Shown here: positions 43,377 through 51,613 of the stretch, one piece after another | How positions within the stretch are numbered: the stretch's first letter is position 1 | Layout of the letters: each line of letters opens with the position of its first letter | Assembly (NCBI GenBank): GCA_963714155.1 | Contig: OY970236.1 | Location: 2,046,001 to 2,110,000 of the forward strand | DNA: 64,000 nucleotides | Direction of reading: 5' to 3' | DNA from: VRUE01 sp963714155 | GTDB taxonomy: Bacteria; Actinomycetota; Thermoleophilia; Solirubrobacterales; 70-9 | Made by a program: the position numbers and the translations under genes | Notes under the pieces: model-generated | What the model was told of the DNA's origin: nothing | Seen by the model: only the letters and a program-made list of their open reading frames with translations | Database searches by the model: none

Positions 43377-44116
43377 CCCTTGCGTTTGGCCATGCGCTCG
43401 AGTTGCTTGCCGAAGGCCTTCTCGACTTGGTCGGACATCGTCATCCGGTAGACGGCGACCAGCGCCTGCAGCGAGAGGGGACGCAGCTGATCGAGCGCGG
43501 CGCGTACCTCCGGCCAGCGCTCTTCCGGATAGCCCTCCTCTTCGAAGGGCTTCCAGATGTCGTCGAGGAAGAGCTTGATGAACTCGTGGGAGACGGACTT
43601 GCAGCGACTCTGCACCTTGGCGATCACGGCGAGGGCGTGATCGAGCGGTACGCCCGTTGCGACGACGCCCTCGGCCGCGTCCAGCAGTGAGGGAAACGGC
43701 GCCTCGAAGCGATCATCGTCGATCGGCACGAGCGCGCCGGCATCGATTGCTCGCTTCAGCGCGTCATCGATCTCGGTCCCAAAGCGATCGGCCAGCTCCT
43801 CGCGGGTGAAGGTCTCGGGTTGCTCGCCATCGAACTCGTCGAGCGCCCGCTTGAAGGAGAGGAACTGCTCGGCGGGGCCCAGGTTCTGGCTCAGCAGCCG
43901 CTCGATCCCCTTGAGGTTGAAGCCATCGGTCTGCAGCTCCTGGATCATCCGCAGCCGATCGAGGTGTTCGGGCCCGTAGTAGCCCACCCGGTCGCGCACC
44001 TCCGGGGCGGGCAGCAGCCCTCGTGCGCGATGCGAGCGAATGTTGCGCACGGTCATCCCCGTCTCCGCGGCGAGCCGTTCGATCGTCAGGTCGTTCTCGG
44101 GCGAGGCGGTCGCCAT
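43373..44116 (-). CDS. MerR-family transcriptional regulator
   Basis: 247 residues. N-terminal winged helix LTIERLAAETGMTVRNIRSH, RGLLPAPEVRDRVGYYG and HLDRLRMIQELQTDGFNL. The C-terminal 150 residues are helical with no Cys-rich metal site, so an organic ligand is more likely than a metal. Divergent from the ferredoxin reductase-desaturase pair, which it probably controls. Confidence 0.9.
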   Translation of the reverse strand: MATASPENDLTIERLAAETGMTVRNIRSHRARGLLPAPEVRDRVGYYGPEHLDRLRMIQELQTDGFNLKGIERLLSQNLGPAEQFLSFKRALDEFDGEQPETFTREELADRFGTEIDDALKRAIDAGALVPIDDDRFEAPFPSLLDAAEGVVATGVPLDHALAVIAKVQSRCKSVSHEFIKLFLDDIWKPFEEEGYPEERWPEVRAALDQLRPLSLQALVAVYRMTMSDQVEKAFGKQLERMAKRKG

Positions 44117-44150
44117 GTGTGAAACCTATCACTGAAAGACGGCGCACTGT

Positions 44151-44178
44151 TTGTCGTGACGGCATTTGGTGTTACGTT
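44151..44178 (+). promoter_or_regulatory. Candidate promoter of the reductase-desaturase operon
   Basis: TTGTCG (44151-44156) and TACGTT (44173-44178) with a 16-bp spacer, 50 bp before the ATG and within 100 bp of the divergent MerR-type gene. Confidence 0.45.
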
Positions 44179-44228
44179 GTCCTCCGGCACGGGTATTGCC
44201 GCAAAACACCCAGGGAACAAGGAGGAGC

Positions 44229-45338
44229 ATGAGTCCGACAGCCACAGCCCCAGCGCCGTCTCGCCGCCGCGGAATCCCCGGCCGCCGCCTGCTTGACACG
44301 ATCGCCGGACCGCACGGGATCGATCGCTACATCGAGCAGATCAGCCCGACCCTCGTTTTCGGCGAGTGCAGGGCCGAGGTGGTTGCGGTCAGGCACGGCA
44401 CCGAGGACAGCGTCACCCTGAGCTTGCGCCCCAACCGCGCCTGGGAAGGCCTCCGCGCCGGCCAGTTCGTCCAGGTCTCGGTCGAGATCGACGGCGTTCG
44501 CCACACCCGCTGCTACTCGCCGGCCTCCCCGGAGGGCTCCGGCCGCGAGCTGGAGATCACGGTCAAGCGCCACCCCGGCGGGCTGGTCTCGAACTTCCTC
44601 GCCGACCACGCCCAGTCGGGCATGGTGATCGGCCTCTCGCAGGCCGACGGCGACTTCCACCTTCCCGATTCGCGCCCCGACTCGATCCTCCTGATCGGCG
44701 CCGGCAGCGGCATCACTCCCCTGATGGCGATCCTCCGCACCCTCTGCGCCGAGGGACACGCGGGACCGATCGCGCTGATCCAGTACGCGCCGGACCCCCA
44801 GCGCGCGATCTACCGCGAGCAGCTCGAGCGCCTCGCGGCCGAGAACCCGAACTTCAAGCTGATCCGCTCCTACACGCGGGCGCCCGGCGCCGGCGAGCTC
44901 GACGGCCACTTCAGCCCCGCTCACCTCCCCCAGTCCGACCCCAGCTTCGCCGCCGCCGAGACCTTCGCCTGCGGCCCCCCCGCCCTGCTCGATGCCGTTC
45001 GCGGCACCTGGGCCAACGGCCTCGAGCAGCAGCTGCACGTCGAGAGCTTCGTCCCCCCCAGCCTGCTCCCCGTCGGCGAGCCCGGCACGGGCTCGATCCG
45101 CTTCGCCGGCTCGAACCTTGAGGTCGAGAACACCGGCGCCTCGATCCTCGAGCAGGCCGAGCAGGCCGGCGTGCCGGCACAGTCGGGCTGTCGCATGGGG
45201 ATCTGCCACACCTGCACCTGCCGCAAGCTGAGCGGCACCGTCAAGAACCTGCTCACGGACGAGGTCTCCGCCTCGCCTGACGAGGAGATCCAGCTCTGCG
45301 TCTCCGCTCCGCTCAGCGACCTCGTAATCGACCTTTGA
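44229..45338 (+). CDS. Ferredoxin-NAD(P)H reductase with C-terminal 2Fe-2S domain (desaturase electron donor)
   Basis: Start at ATG 44229, AAGGAGGAG upstream. 369 residues: FAD-binding RHTRCYSPASPEG, NAD-binding LLIGAGSGITPLMAILRTL and FACGPPALLDAV, then a plant-type ferredoxin domain SGCRMGICHTCTCRKLSG with the last ligand in EEIQLCVSAPL. Same layout as the Rv3230c-type partner of the mycobacterial stearoyl desaturase DesA3. The desaturase lies 25 bp downstream. Confidence 0.92.
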   Translation: MSPTATAPAPSRRRGIPGRRLLDTIAGPHGIDRYIEQISPTLVFGECRAEVVAVRHGTEDSVTLSLRPNRAWEGLRAGQFVQVSVEIDGVRHTRCYSPASPEGSGRELEITVKRHPGGLVSNFLADHAQSGMVIGLSQADGDFHLPDSRPDSILLIGAGSGITPLMAILRTLCAEGHAGPIALIQYAPDPQRAIYREQLERLAAENPNFKLIRSYTRAPGAGELDGHFSPAHLPQSDPSFAAAETFACGPPALLDAVRGTWANGLEQQLHVESFVPPSLLPVGEPGTGSIRFAGSNLEVENTGASILEQAEQAGVPAQSGCRMGICHTCTCRKLSGTVKNLLTDEVSASPDEEIQLCVSAPLSDLVIDL

Positions 45339-45363
45339 ACCGACTTTCAACGAAAGGCATCCA

Positions 45364-46506
45364 ATGAGCACCACAACCGAGAGTCAGATTCCCCTCACAC
45401 CGGAGCAGATCGAGAGCTTCGGAGAGGAGCTCGACGCTATCCGCCAGCGCGTCCTCGCCGATCGCGGCGAGCACGACGCCAGCTACATCCGCAAGGTGAT
45501 CCGCGCCCAGCGCGGGCTCGAGGTCGCCGGTCGCGGCCTGCTCTGGGCGGGTGTCTTTCCGCCGGCCTGGATCGCCGGCACGGCCGCCCTCTCGCTCTCC
45601 AAGATCCTCGACAACATGGAGATTGGCCACAACGTGATGCACGGCCAGTACGACTGGATGAACGATCCGGCGCTCTCCGGCAAGCAGTTCGAGTGGGACA
45701 ACGCCTGCCCGGCCGACCAGTGGCGCCACTCCCATAACTACATGCACCACACCCACACCAACATCGTCGGCAAGGATCGCGACATCGGCTACGGCGTGCT
45801 GCGCATGTCAGAGGACCAGCGCTGGACTCCTTACTACCTGGGCAACCCCGTCTACGCGACCCTCCTCGCCCTGCTCTTCCAGTACGGAGTGGCGCTGCAC
45901 GACCTCGAAGTCGAGCAGCTGACGACCGGCAAGGCGAAGCTCGCCGACAAGCGCAAGCTGCTCGGTGGAATCTGGAAGAAGGTCCGCCGCCAGACCCTGA
46001 AGGACTACGTGATCTTCCCGGCGCTGTCCGGTCCGTTCTTCCTCTTCCCCCTGGCCGGCAACGCGACCGCGAACCTGGTCCGCAACGTCTGGTCGTTCAC
46101 GATCATCTTCTGCGGGCACTTCCCGGAAGGCACCCACGAGTTCACCGAGGAGGAGACCGAGAACGAGAGCCGCGGCGAGTGGTACTACCGCCAGCTACTC
46201 GGCTCGGCCAACCTCAGCGGCAGCCGTCCCTTCCACATCCTCTCCGGCAACCTCAGCTTCCAGATCGAGCACCACCTGTTCCCGGACCTGCCGGCCAACC
46301 GCTACGCAGAAATCTCAACCGAGGTCCGCGAGATCTGCGAGCGCTACGGCATTCCCTACAACGTCGGCCCGCTTGGAAAGCAGTTCGGCAGCGTCGTCAA
46401 GAAGATCTGCCGCCTCGCACTCCCCGACCGCAAAGGCCGCGTCGACGATCAGCTGCCTGCCGCGGCGCCCGGAGGCGAGGAGGCTCAGGTGCCGGTTGCC
46501 GCTTAG
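45364..46506 (+). CDS. Membrane fatty-acid desaturase (acyl-CoA delta-9 type)
   Basis: 380 residues with the three His boxes of membrane di-iron desaturases: HNVMHGQYDWM, WRHSHNYMHHTHTN and FQIEHHLFPDLPANRY. Membrane helices around 55-75, 160-180 and 215-240. Introduces double bonds into acyl chains using electrons from the upstream reductase. DesA3-like by pairing and motif. Confidence 0.92.
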   Translation: MSTTTESQIPLTPEQIESFGEELDAIRQRVLADRGEHDASYIRKVIRAQRGLEVAGRGLLWAGVFPPAWIAGTAALSLSKILDNMEIGHNVMHGQYDWMNDPALSGKQFEWDNACPADQWRHSHNYMHHTHTNIVGKDRDIGYGVLRMSEDQRWTPYYLGNPVYATLLALLFQYGVALHDLEVEQLTTGKAKLADKRKLLGGIWKKVRRQTLKDYVIFPALSGPFFLFPLAGNATANLVRNVWSFTIIFCGHFPEGTHEFTEEETENESRGEWYYRQLLGSANLSGSRPFHILSGNLSFQIEHHLFPDLPANRYAEISTEVREICERYGIPYNVGPLGKQFGSVVKKICRLALPDRKGRVDDQLPAAAPGGEEAQVPVAA

Positions 46507-46524
46507 GCGGGCACCGTCGAGGAC

Positions 46525-46599
46525 TCAGCGAACCCTCTGAAAGAGGTAGATCACAAGCAGCACCAAGATGATGACCACGAGAATGGCAACGATCGACAC
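46525..46599 (-). CDS. 24-residue hydrophobic microprotein
   Basis: GTG 46599 to TGA 46525 encodes MSIVAILVVIILVLLVIYLF followed by QRVR. A strong GGAGGG ribosome binding site lies four bases upstream. Almost the whole peptide is one membrane helix with a short basic tail. Convergent to the desaturase. Function unknown. Confidence 0.68.
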   Translation of the reverse strand: MSIVAILVVIILVLLVIYLFQRVR

Positions 46600-46620
46600 G
46601 GTTCCCTCCAATTGTTTGCC

Positions 46621-46640
46621 GGCCCCGGAATTGCCGGGCC
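46621..46640 (-). terminator. GC hairpin downstream of the seven-gene operon
   Basis: GGCCCCGG (46621-46628) and CCGGGCC (46634-46640) pair with one bulge and a five-base loop, between the last operon gene (46734) and the microprotein. Confidence 0.4.
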
Positions 46641-46733
46641 AAGTTGCATGCTGCGTACCCCGCGACTGTGGCGCTTAAACGGCGCCGTCGTGAGAGCGCT
46701 TGTCAAGGCCCGCCATAGCGGTCTCGACCCCAG

Positions 46734-47246
46734 TTATGCCCCTCCCGTTGTCCACGTCGAGCGCCAAAGATCCTGCTGCTTCAGCACGATTGAAGAGAGT
46801 CCACAGGAAGTAGAGAGAGCACAAGGGCGCCCAACCGCGTCCGCGAGTTGTACATCCTCAGATTGCAGCTCACGTGCCGACACGAAGTCACAACCTCTCC
46901 AGGCGCCCACCACACAGAACCATGGAACCCACAGAGCCTTTAGCTGACCTCCCAGGGCACGAGATCGGACCTCGATGACGGGTAAGTCCTCAGGCACCTC
47001 CCCCGGTTTGAAGTCGTCGTGTCCAAAAACAACACAGGAATCTCCTCCGAGCCAACAAGATGGAATCAGTCCCTGACGAGCTGCGATCGCGGGAACCGGC
47101 TCGCGAGTGAAGTGCCACCAGGTTCGAACGGTCGAGGGGAGCTTCGAGTTAAAACGCTCGACCGGCGATCGACCGTCGTCGGGCAGATAGGGCACAGGCC
47201 CTTCGAGAGGGAGAACCCCCAGGCTAGTCGCAAAGTCCCACGACAT
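46734..47246 (-). CDS. Unknown small protein ending the Lon-RNase HIII operon
   Basis: 170 residues from ATG 47246, overlapping the upstream gene by 23 bp. I do not recognise it with confidence. TWWHFTREPVPAIAARQGLI has the H-F-T and I-x-x-x-G-L spacing seen at the start of some ADP-ribosyltransferase-like folds such as DarT, and VPEDLPVIEVRSRALGGQLK follows. This is only a resemblance. Tryptophan-rich, no membrane segment. Lower GC than neighbours. Confidence 0.6.
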   Translation of the reverse strand: MSWDFATSLGVLPLEGPVPYLPDDGRSPVERFNSKLPSTVRTWWHFTREPVPAIAARQGLIPSCWLGGDSCVVFGHDDFKPGEVPEDLPVIEVRSRALGGQLKALWVPWFCVVGAWRGCDFVSARELQSEDVQLADAVGRPCALSTSCGLSSIVLKQQDLWRSTWTTGGA

Positions 47247-48366
47247 CCGCGGCCGGTCCCTTATCTGCCTCTCGGGGGTTGTAGAGAACCTTGTCCCCGC
47301 GCCTGACCGTTATGTCCTTGGCGAGCTTGAAATACCGCCGGGTCTGGTCTGACGGATCAACCAAGAAGCCAAAGCCCCGCTTGCGGTCGACCATGTCGAC
47401 GTGGCCCTCACATGTCTCGTCGTCAGCCCCGTCACCTGGCTTCTCGTCCAGGCCAGGCAGCCGAGAAACCTTCTCCTCAATCGCCGCGAAGGCAGGCGAG
47501 CGCCGGACGAACCCCTTGCGAGCCGCTTGCTTCAGGAGATGACGCGCGCGAGGGCCGTCTTCCAGCGTCGCTGCCACTCCCGCTCCCTTCAATGCCTGCC
47601 AGTCCGACAGGCGCCCGTCGATTCTGGCCAGCGACTCGGCGGCCTCACTTTTCCCTTCCGGAGAGTAGGCCAGGGCGACAGCAAGCTCGAGCTCGATGTA
47701 GGTCTGACCGGGCTTCATCCTCGCGGCCCGCCGGAGCGACTCCACCGCCTCCTCCGGACGCTTTGCCTTACGCAACGCCTTTCCCAACAGATAGTGGCGG
47801 TTCACATCGCCCGGATCATGCTCGGCCGCCAGCCGGAGGGGCTCGATCGCCTTAGCGGGGTCAACCTTCAACTCCTCCCGGCCGAGCAGGTAGGCGGACT
47901 TGGCCACCGTGCCCTTCTCTCGCACCTGCCGATCCGGCGGGAGCTGCCGCCACAGACGCAGCACCTCGGCCGCTCCCCGCTTCGCCCGGTCGGTTTCCTC
48001 GAGATGCAGGCGGGTCTGCGCGAGGCGATAGAGGTTGCGAAGGTGACCGCGGTCCAGCCTCCAGGCTGCGACGAAGTGCGGGAGAGCCTCGGCGTATTGC
48101 TCCTGCTCGTAATACTGATACCCGAGCATGTAGCTCCATTTCGCCTTTTGTGGCTGCAGGGCGCGCAGCTGCTGCAGACCGGCGATCGCCTCGTCATAGC
48201 GCTTTGCCCGCGAGAGGCAGAAGGTGAGCTTTTCGCGCACCGAAAGGTGAGCGGTACCTGGCTCGAGGATCTCGCAGGCACCGTTCCAGTCGTTCTTGGC
48301 CATGGCGTCGTCCGCACGTTTGAGCAGATCCGCCGGGTCGAGCTCAGCCTCCACAGTGACGCTCAT
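47224..48366 (-). CDS. TPR protein with C-terminal cold-shock domain
   Basis: 380 residues. TPR-like helical pairs cover about 10-290: AKRYDEAIAGLQQLRALQPQ, YYEQEQYAEALPHFVAAWRL and LLGKALRKAKRPEEAVESLR. The last 65 residues (GHVDMVDRKRGFGFLVDPSD, then RRGDKVLYNPREADKGPAA) read as a cold-shock/S1-like OB fold that binds RNA or ssDNA. It overlaps the Lon-RNase HIII gene by four bases, so both are probably made together. A nucleic-acid-binding scaffold role is inference. Confidence 0.8.
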   Translation of the reverse strand: MSVTVEAELDPADLLKRADDAMAKNDWNGACEILEPGTAHLSVREKLTFCLSRAKRYDEAIAGLQQLRALQPQKAKWSYMLGYQYYEQEQYAEALPHFVAAWRLDRGHLRNLYRLAQTRLHLEETDRAKRGAAEVLRLWRQLPPDRQVREKGTVAKSAYLLGREELKVDPAKAIEPLRLAAEHDPGDVNRHYLLGKALRKAKRPEEAVESLRRAARMKPGQTYIELELAVALAYSPEGKSEAAESLARIDGRLSDWQALKGAGVAATLEDGPRARHLLKQAARKGFVRRSPAFAAIEEKVSRLPGLDEKPGDGADDETCEGHVDMVDRKRGFGFLVDPSDQTRRYFKLAKDITVRRGDKVLYNPREADKGPAADVVGLCD

Positions 48367-50564
48367 CTCGTGAGCACCTCTTTCGTCGTTTTGAAGAAAA
48401 GCTTCGCGTAGTCCCCGAGGGCCTGCTCCCCCTTCGTGGCGACGATCTCCCGCGCTGCCTCCTTGACGTTGGCGCCGGCCCCCTTTGGCAGCTTGATGCC
48501 GAGAGAGCCGGAAGTGCGGTCCAACCAGTTCAGAAACGCCTCCCGCGCCAGGATCGAAGCTGCCGCGACGGCGACGTCCGCCTCGGCCTTGGTGACCTGA
48601 ACGAGCTTGATCCCCGCTTCCCGGGTGTCGGCCAGCAGCTTCTGTTCCATGTAGCGGGCGTCGGCGAACTTGTCGACGATCACGTAATCGGGGCGCATTC
48701 CCTTCCCGATCAGATCCTCGATCGAGCGCGCGTGCCCCCAGGCCAGCAGCGTGTTCATGTTCTTCCCCTCTTCGCTCATTTCGCGGTAGAAGGGGTTGAA
48801 CCGGGGCGGGTTGATCGGCGTGAGGTCGTAGCGATTCCCCAACAGCCGGCGTATTTCCGGCGCCATCCTGTGGACGCGGGCATCGGAGAGCTTCTTCGAG
48901 TCCCGCACGCCAAGCGCCTCGAGCTGGGCGGCGAGTGGAGCGTCGACGAGCACGGCGGCACTGACGAGCGGCCCGAAGTAATCGCCCTTCCCCGACTCAT
49001 CGGTCCCCGCCCACGGTACGTCGCGGGGAAGGCTGCTGAGGTCGGGCTGCTTGTTGGGCTTTGAGGCAACCGAGAGGTTGGCAAGGCCCTCCAGCTCGCG
49101 CTCGAGGATCCCCAACGCCTCGTCGAAGGCCCCGCCGTCCCCCTGCAGCATCAGGGTCCCGGTCGTCCACAGAGTGAGCTGGGCCTTGCTGCCCGGGCGC
49201 CGCAGCTGGTAGCGCCACTGCTCGGCCTGTCCCTTGGCCTCCTGCGCCTGCGCCCCGGCGACTTGCAGCGACTTCTCCACCGCCTCGCGGCGCGCGGGAG
49301 AGGCGACCTTCCATTTGCGCGGCTCCCTGTCGCGGTCGGCCGCCGCGCCGCAGATGCGGTCGACTACCTGCTGGGCCAGGTGGCGGGCGCTCGCGTCCGG
49401 GCCCTGCACCTGAATCGTGCTCTTCGCCCCGTCGAACACCTGCGCCACGGCGGTGCCCTGCGCGTCGGCGACCTTGAACTGCCGGCCGTGGGAGATCTCA
49501 TGGTCCTCGAGCACGTCCAGTCCCGCCGATCGCATCGCGGCCTTCAGGTGGGCGACCCGTCCCCCCAGCGAGAAGTCGCTCTTCGCGCCGGCGTCGTTGA
49601 GGCGACCGCGGATCTGCTCCACACGACTGACGTAGAGCAGGTCCGGCATCCGCTCCAGCGCCGCCCTTCCCACGTCTTCCCGGTTTTCCTCCGGAAGGAG
49701 GACTCGCTGGATGCCGGCCTCGTGCGCAGCTCGCAACTTAGCCTCGATCCCATCCACACCCAGCACCTGACCGGACTCGGTCACCTCGCCAGTCGCGGCC
49801 AGCAGGGGGTCGCCCGGGACGTTCTTGAAGGCGACCAAGCCTCCGAGCGCCAAAGCCAAGCCGATCGAGCTGCCCTCGAAGCTCAGCGGCCACTCGAGGC
49901 TCCAGCGAACCTCTCGCTCGCGGGCGTATTGCAAGAGGACGAACTTTCCCTGCTTCGTCATGTCCGGCTGAATCTCGTCGTCCTCTCGCACCTCCGAGCC
50001 GGGTTTTTCGTAGATCTTCGTCCCCAGCGTCAATCCTTCTCCTCCGGGAGCCACCAGCAACGCCCGAGCCTGGTACTCCTCGGCGGCCGCGATCAAGGCC
50101 TCGACGACTCCTCGCAGCTCCTCGCCGATGTCGCTCGGCAGCCGCTCCCACCCGAGCGCATCGAGGAGCGCCCTCGCCGCATCGGGACGCCTCGCGGCCT
50201 TTGCGCGGCTCTCGTCCAGCGCGCTCGGATTGAACTCCTCCAAGTCCACCCCGGGAACCGCCTGCGCGAGGTGGTCGAAGACGGCCTCCGCCGAGAGGAG
50301 GTTCTCATCGCCGAGCCGATCCAGCAGCTCCGCCCAGCGGCGCATCCGCTCCGCGCGCGGCTCCAGCTCCTGCTCCACGCGTTCGCTGAACTTCGGTCCC
50401 AACTCTGCGTGCTTGGCAATCTGAATCGCGCGGGCCAGCAGGATGGGCTGAAACGGCTTGACGGCAAGGGCCTTCTCCACCACGGCCCGCGCCGCCTCTG
50501 GATCTTCTCGCCCGCCGACCCAGAACTCCCTCTCCGCACGCTCCAGCTCGCGTTCGGGGCTCAT
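48363..50564 (-). CDS. Lon-type serine protease domain fused to RNase HIII
   Basis: Start at ATG 50564 (MSPERELERAEREFWVGGRE), overlapping the preceding stop codon. 733 residues. About 190-310: a Lon-type (S16) protease domain with EGSSIGLALALGG and QVLGVDGIEAKLRAAHEAG. Candidate catalytic Ser and Lys are 43 residues apart, the same spacing as Ser679-Lys722 of E. coli Lon, and TGEVTESGQVL matches the strand between them. About 330-510: two TBP-like domains (SLGGRVAHLKAAMRSAG; then KAQLTLWTTGTLMLQGDGG, typical of RNase HIII N-termini). About 515-733: RNase HIII with WAGTDESGKGDYFGPLV, RDSKKLSDARV, YVIVDKFADARY and AEADVAVAAASILAREAFL, so the D-E-D-D set looks intact. No AAA+ domain. RNase HIII cuts RNA in RNA-DNA hybrids. 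Confidence 0.88.
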   Translation of the reverse strand: MSPERELERAEREFWVGGREDPEAARAVVEKALAVKPFQPILLARAIQIAKHAELGPKFSERVEQELEPRAERMRRWAELLDRLGDENLLSAEAVFDHLAQAVPGVDLEEFNPSALDESRAKAARRPDAARALLDALGWERLPSDIGEELRGVVEALIAAAEEYQARALLVAPGGEGLTLGTKIYEKPGSEVREDDEIQPDMTKQGKFVLLQYAREREVRWSLEWPLSFEGSSIGLALALGGLVAFKNVPGDPLLAATGEVTESGQVLGVDGIEAKLRAAHEAGIQRVLLPEENREDVGRAALERMPDLLYVSRVEQIRGRLNDAGAKSDFSLGGRVAHLKAAMRSAGLDVLEDHEISHGRQFKVADAQGTAVAQVFDGAKSTIQVQGPDASARHLAQQVVDRICGAAADRDREPRKWKVASPARREAVEKSLQVAGAQAQEAKGQAEQWRYQLRRPGSKAQLTLWTTGTLMLQGDGGAFDEALGILERELEGLANLSVASKPNKQPDLSSLPRDVPWAGTDESGKGDYFGPLVSAAVLVDAPLAAQLEALGVRDSKKLSDARVHRMAPEIRRLLGNRYDLTPINPPRFNPFYREMSEEGKNMNTLLAWGHARSIEDLIGKGMRPDYVIVDKFADARYMEQKLLADTREAGIKLVQVTKAEADVAVAAASILAREAFLNWLDRTSGSLGIKLPKGAGANVKEAAREIVATKGEQALGDYAKLFFKTTKEVLTR

Positions 50565-51613
50565 CCCACCACCCGGGCGCCAAGTCGATCGACCTCTTCG
50601 GGACCCTTGGCCAGCTCCCAGAAGACACAACCATCCTGGACCGGCTCGAACTCCTCCGACTCCTGCGGCTCCTCGCCTCCCTTCAGGTAAAGCACCAGAC
50701 GCAAGCGCAGTGGCCGCTCAGCGAGGCAGCGATGGATCGAGAAGAACAGGGCCTCCCGCTCCCAGTCGACGTCGAAGCTTCCCGCCATCTGCAGACCTGG
50801 CCCCCCCAGCTCCCACAGCGTCCCCTTCTGCTCCCCAGAGGAGGCCGCAACGAGCTCACGCTCATCCGCCTCCCCCGCCCACTCCCGGGGAACGAAGGAG
50901 AGGATCTCGCCCTCGACCGACGGGAGCGAGTCGTCATCGGCGCGCTTCTCGCTGTCCAGGTACTGCAGCCAGGGCCCACGGAGGGCCTCGATGGTCGCCG
51001 AGAAACTGGGCTCCCACCATAGGCGCGGGTCTTCCGGGCTCTCGAGCGGATTGCCCCATCGCCACGTGCCCTCTTGATCGCTGAGTGCCGCGATGACCAC
51101 GTCGGGGTCGGCAAGGCTGCCGACCCGCGACTCGAGTTGCCTGCGCTCGACCTTGCACTCGAAGGAGAGGACGACGCGCAGCGGGCACTCAAGAGTCGAC
51201 TCCCCCGGAGTGAGCAGGAAGTCGGTGGGCAAGGCATCCTCGACGTCAGTTCGCAGCGGAGCAACGTCGTACCAGGAGAGGTCTTCCGCCTCTTGCGGGG
51301 CGCCGGAGAGCACGAGCACCAGAGAGCGTTTCGGCGGGAGGTACTCGGTGTCGTGGAAGGTCCACCGGCCGGCCGAGAACCAGATCTCGGCCGGGGCCGG
51401 ATCCAAGCCCCTGTGCTCAACCAGGCGCGCATCCTCCAGGCCCGTGAGGCGCTCGACCCAAGCGGCGCTGGGTGCCTCGCCAGGCTGCCGGCGCAGCGCA
51501 GACAGCACCTCTCCACAGGAGGGGCAGTCGCGCAGGTGCTCCGTCATCTCCGCGGACTCCTCGCCCTCGAGGTAATCAAGCCAGTCGATGGGCAGGGGGC
51601 AGCTATCGCTCAT
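50561..51613 (-). CDS. Zinc-finger anti-sigma-like protein
   Basis: 350 residues, overlapping both neighbours by four bases. N-terminal EMTEHLRDCPSCGEVLSALR has the H-x3-C-x2-C motif of zinc-containing anti-sigma domains (zf-HC2). The rest is soluble and beta-rich (WFSAGRWTFHDTEYLPPKRS, RLRLVLYLKGGEEPQESEEF) with no membrane helix, so signals would be cytoplasmic. It follows the sigma-like gene, the usual order of such pairs. Confidence 0.72.
   Translation of the reverse strand: MSDSCPLPIDWLDYLEGEESAEMTEHLRDCPSCGEVLSALRRQPGEAPSAAWVERLTGLEDARLVEHRGLDPAPAEIWFSAGRWTFHDTEYLPPKRSLVLVLSGAPQEAEDLSWYDVAPLRTDVEDALPTDFLLTPGESTLECPLRVVLSFECKVERRQLESRVGSLADPDVVIAALSDQEGTWRWGNPLESPEDPRLWWEPSFSATIEALRGPWLQYLDSEKRADDDSLPSVEGEILSFVPREWAGEADERELVAASSGEQKGTLWELGGPGLQMAGSFDVDWEREALFFSIHRCLAERPLRLRLVLYLKGGEEPQESEEFEPVQDGCVFWELAKGPEEVDRLGARVVG

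Noticed and set aside
46734..47246. Calling this protein a DarT-type ADP-ribosyltransferase toxin
   Set aside because: Only a short HFT...G-L resemblance is visible; the catalytic Glu and Arg context cannot be shown, so it is left as unknown.
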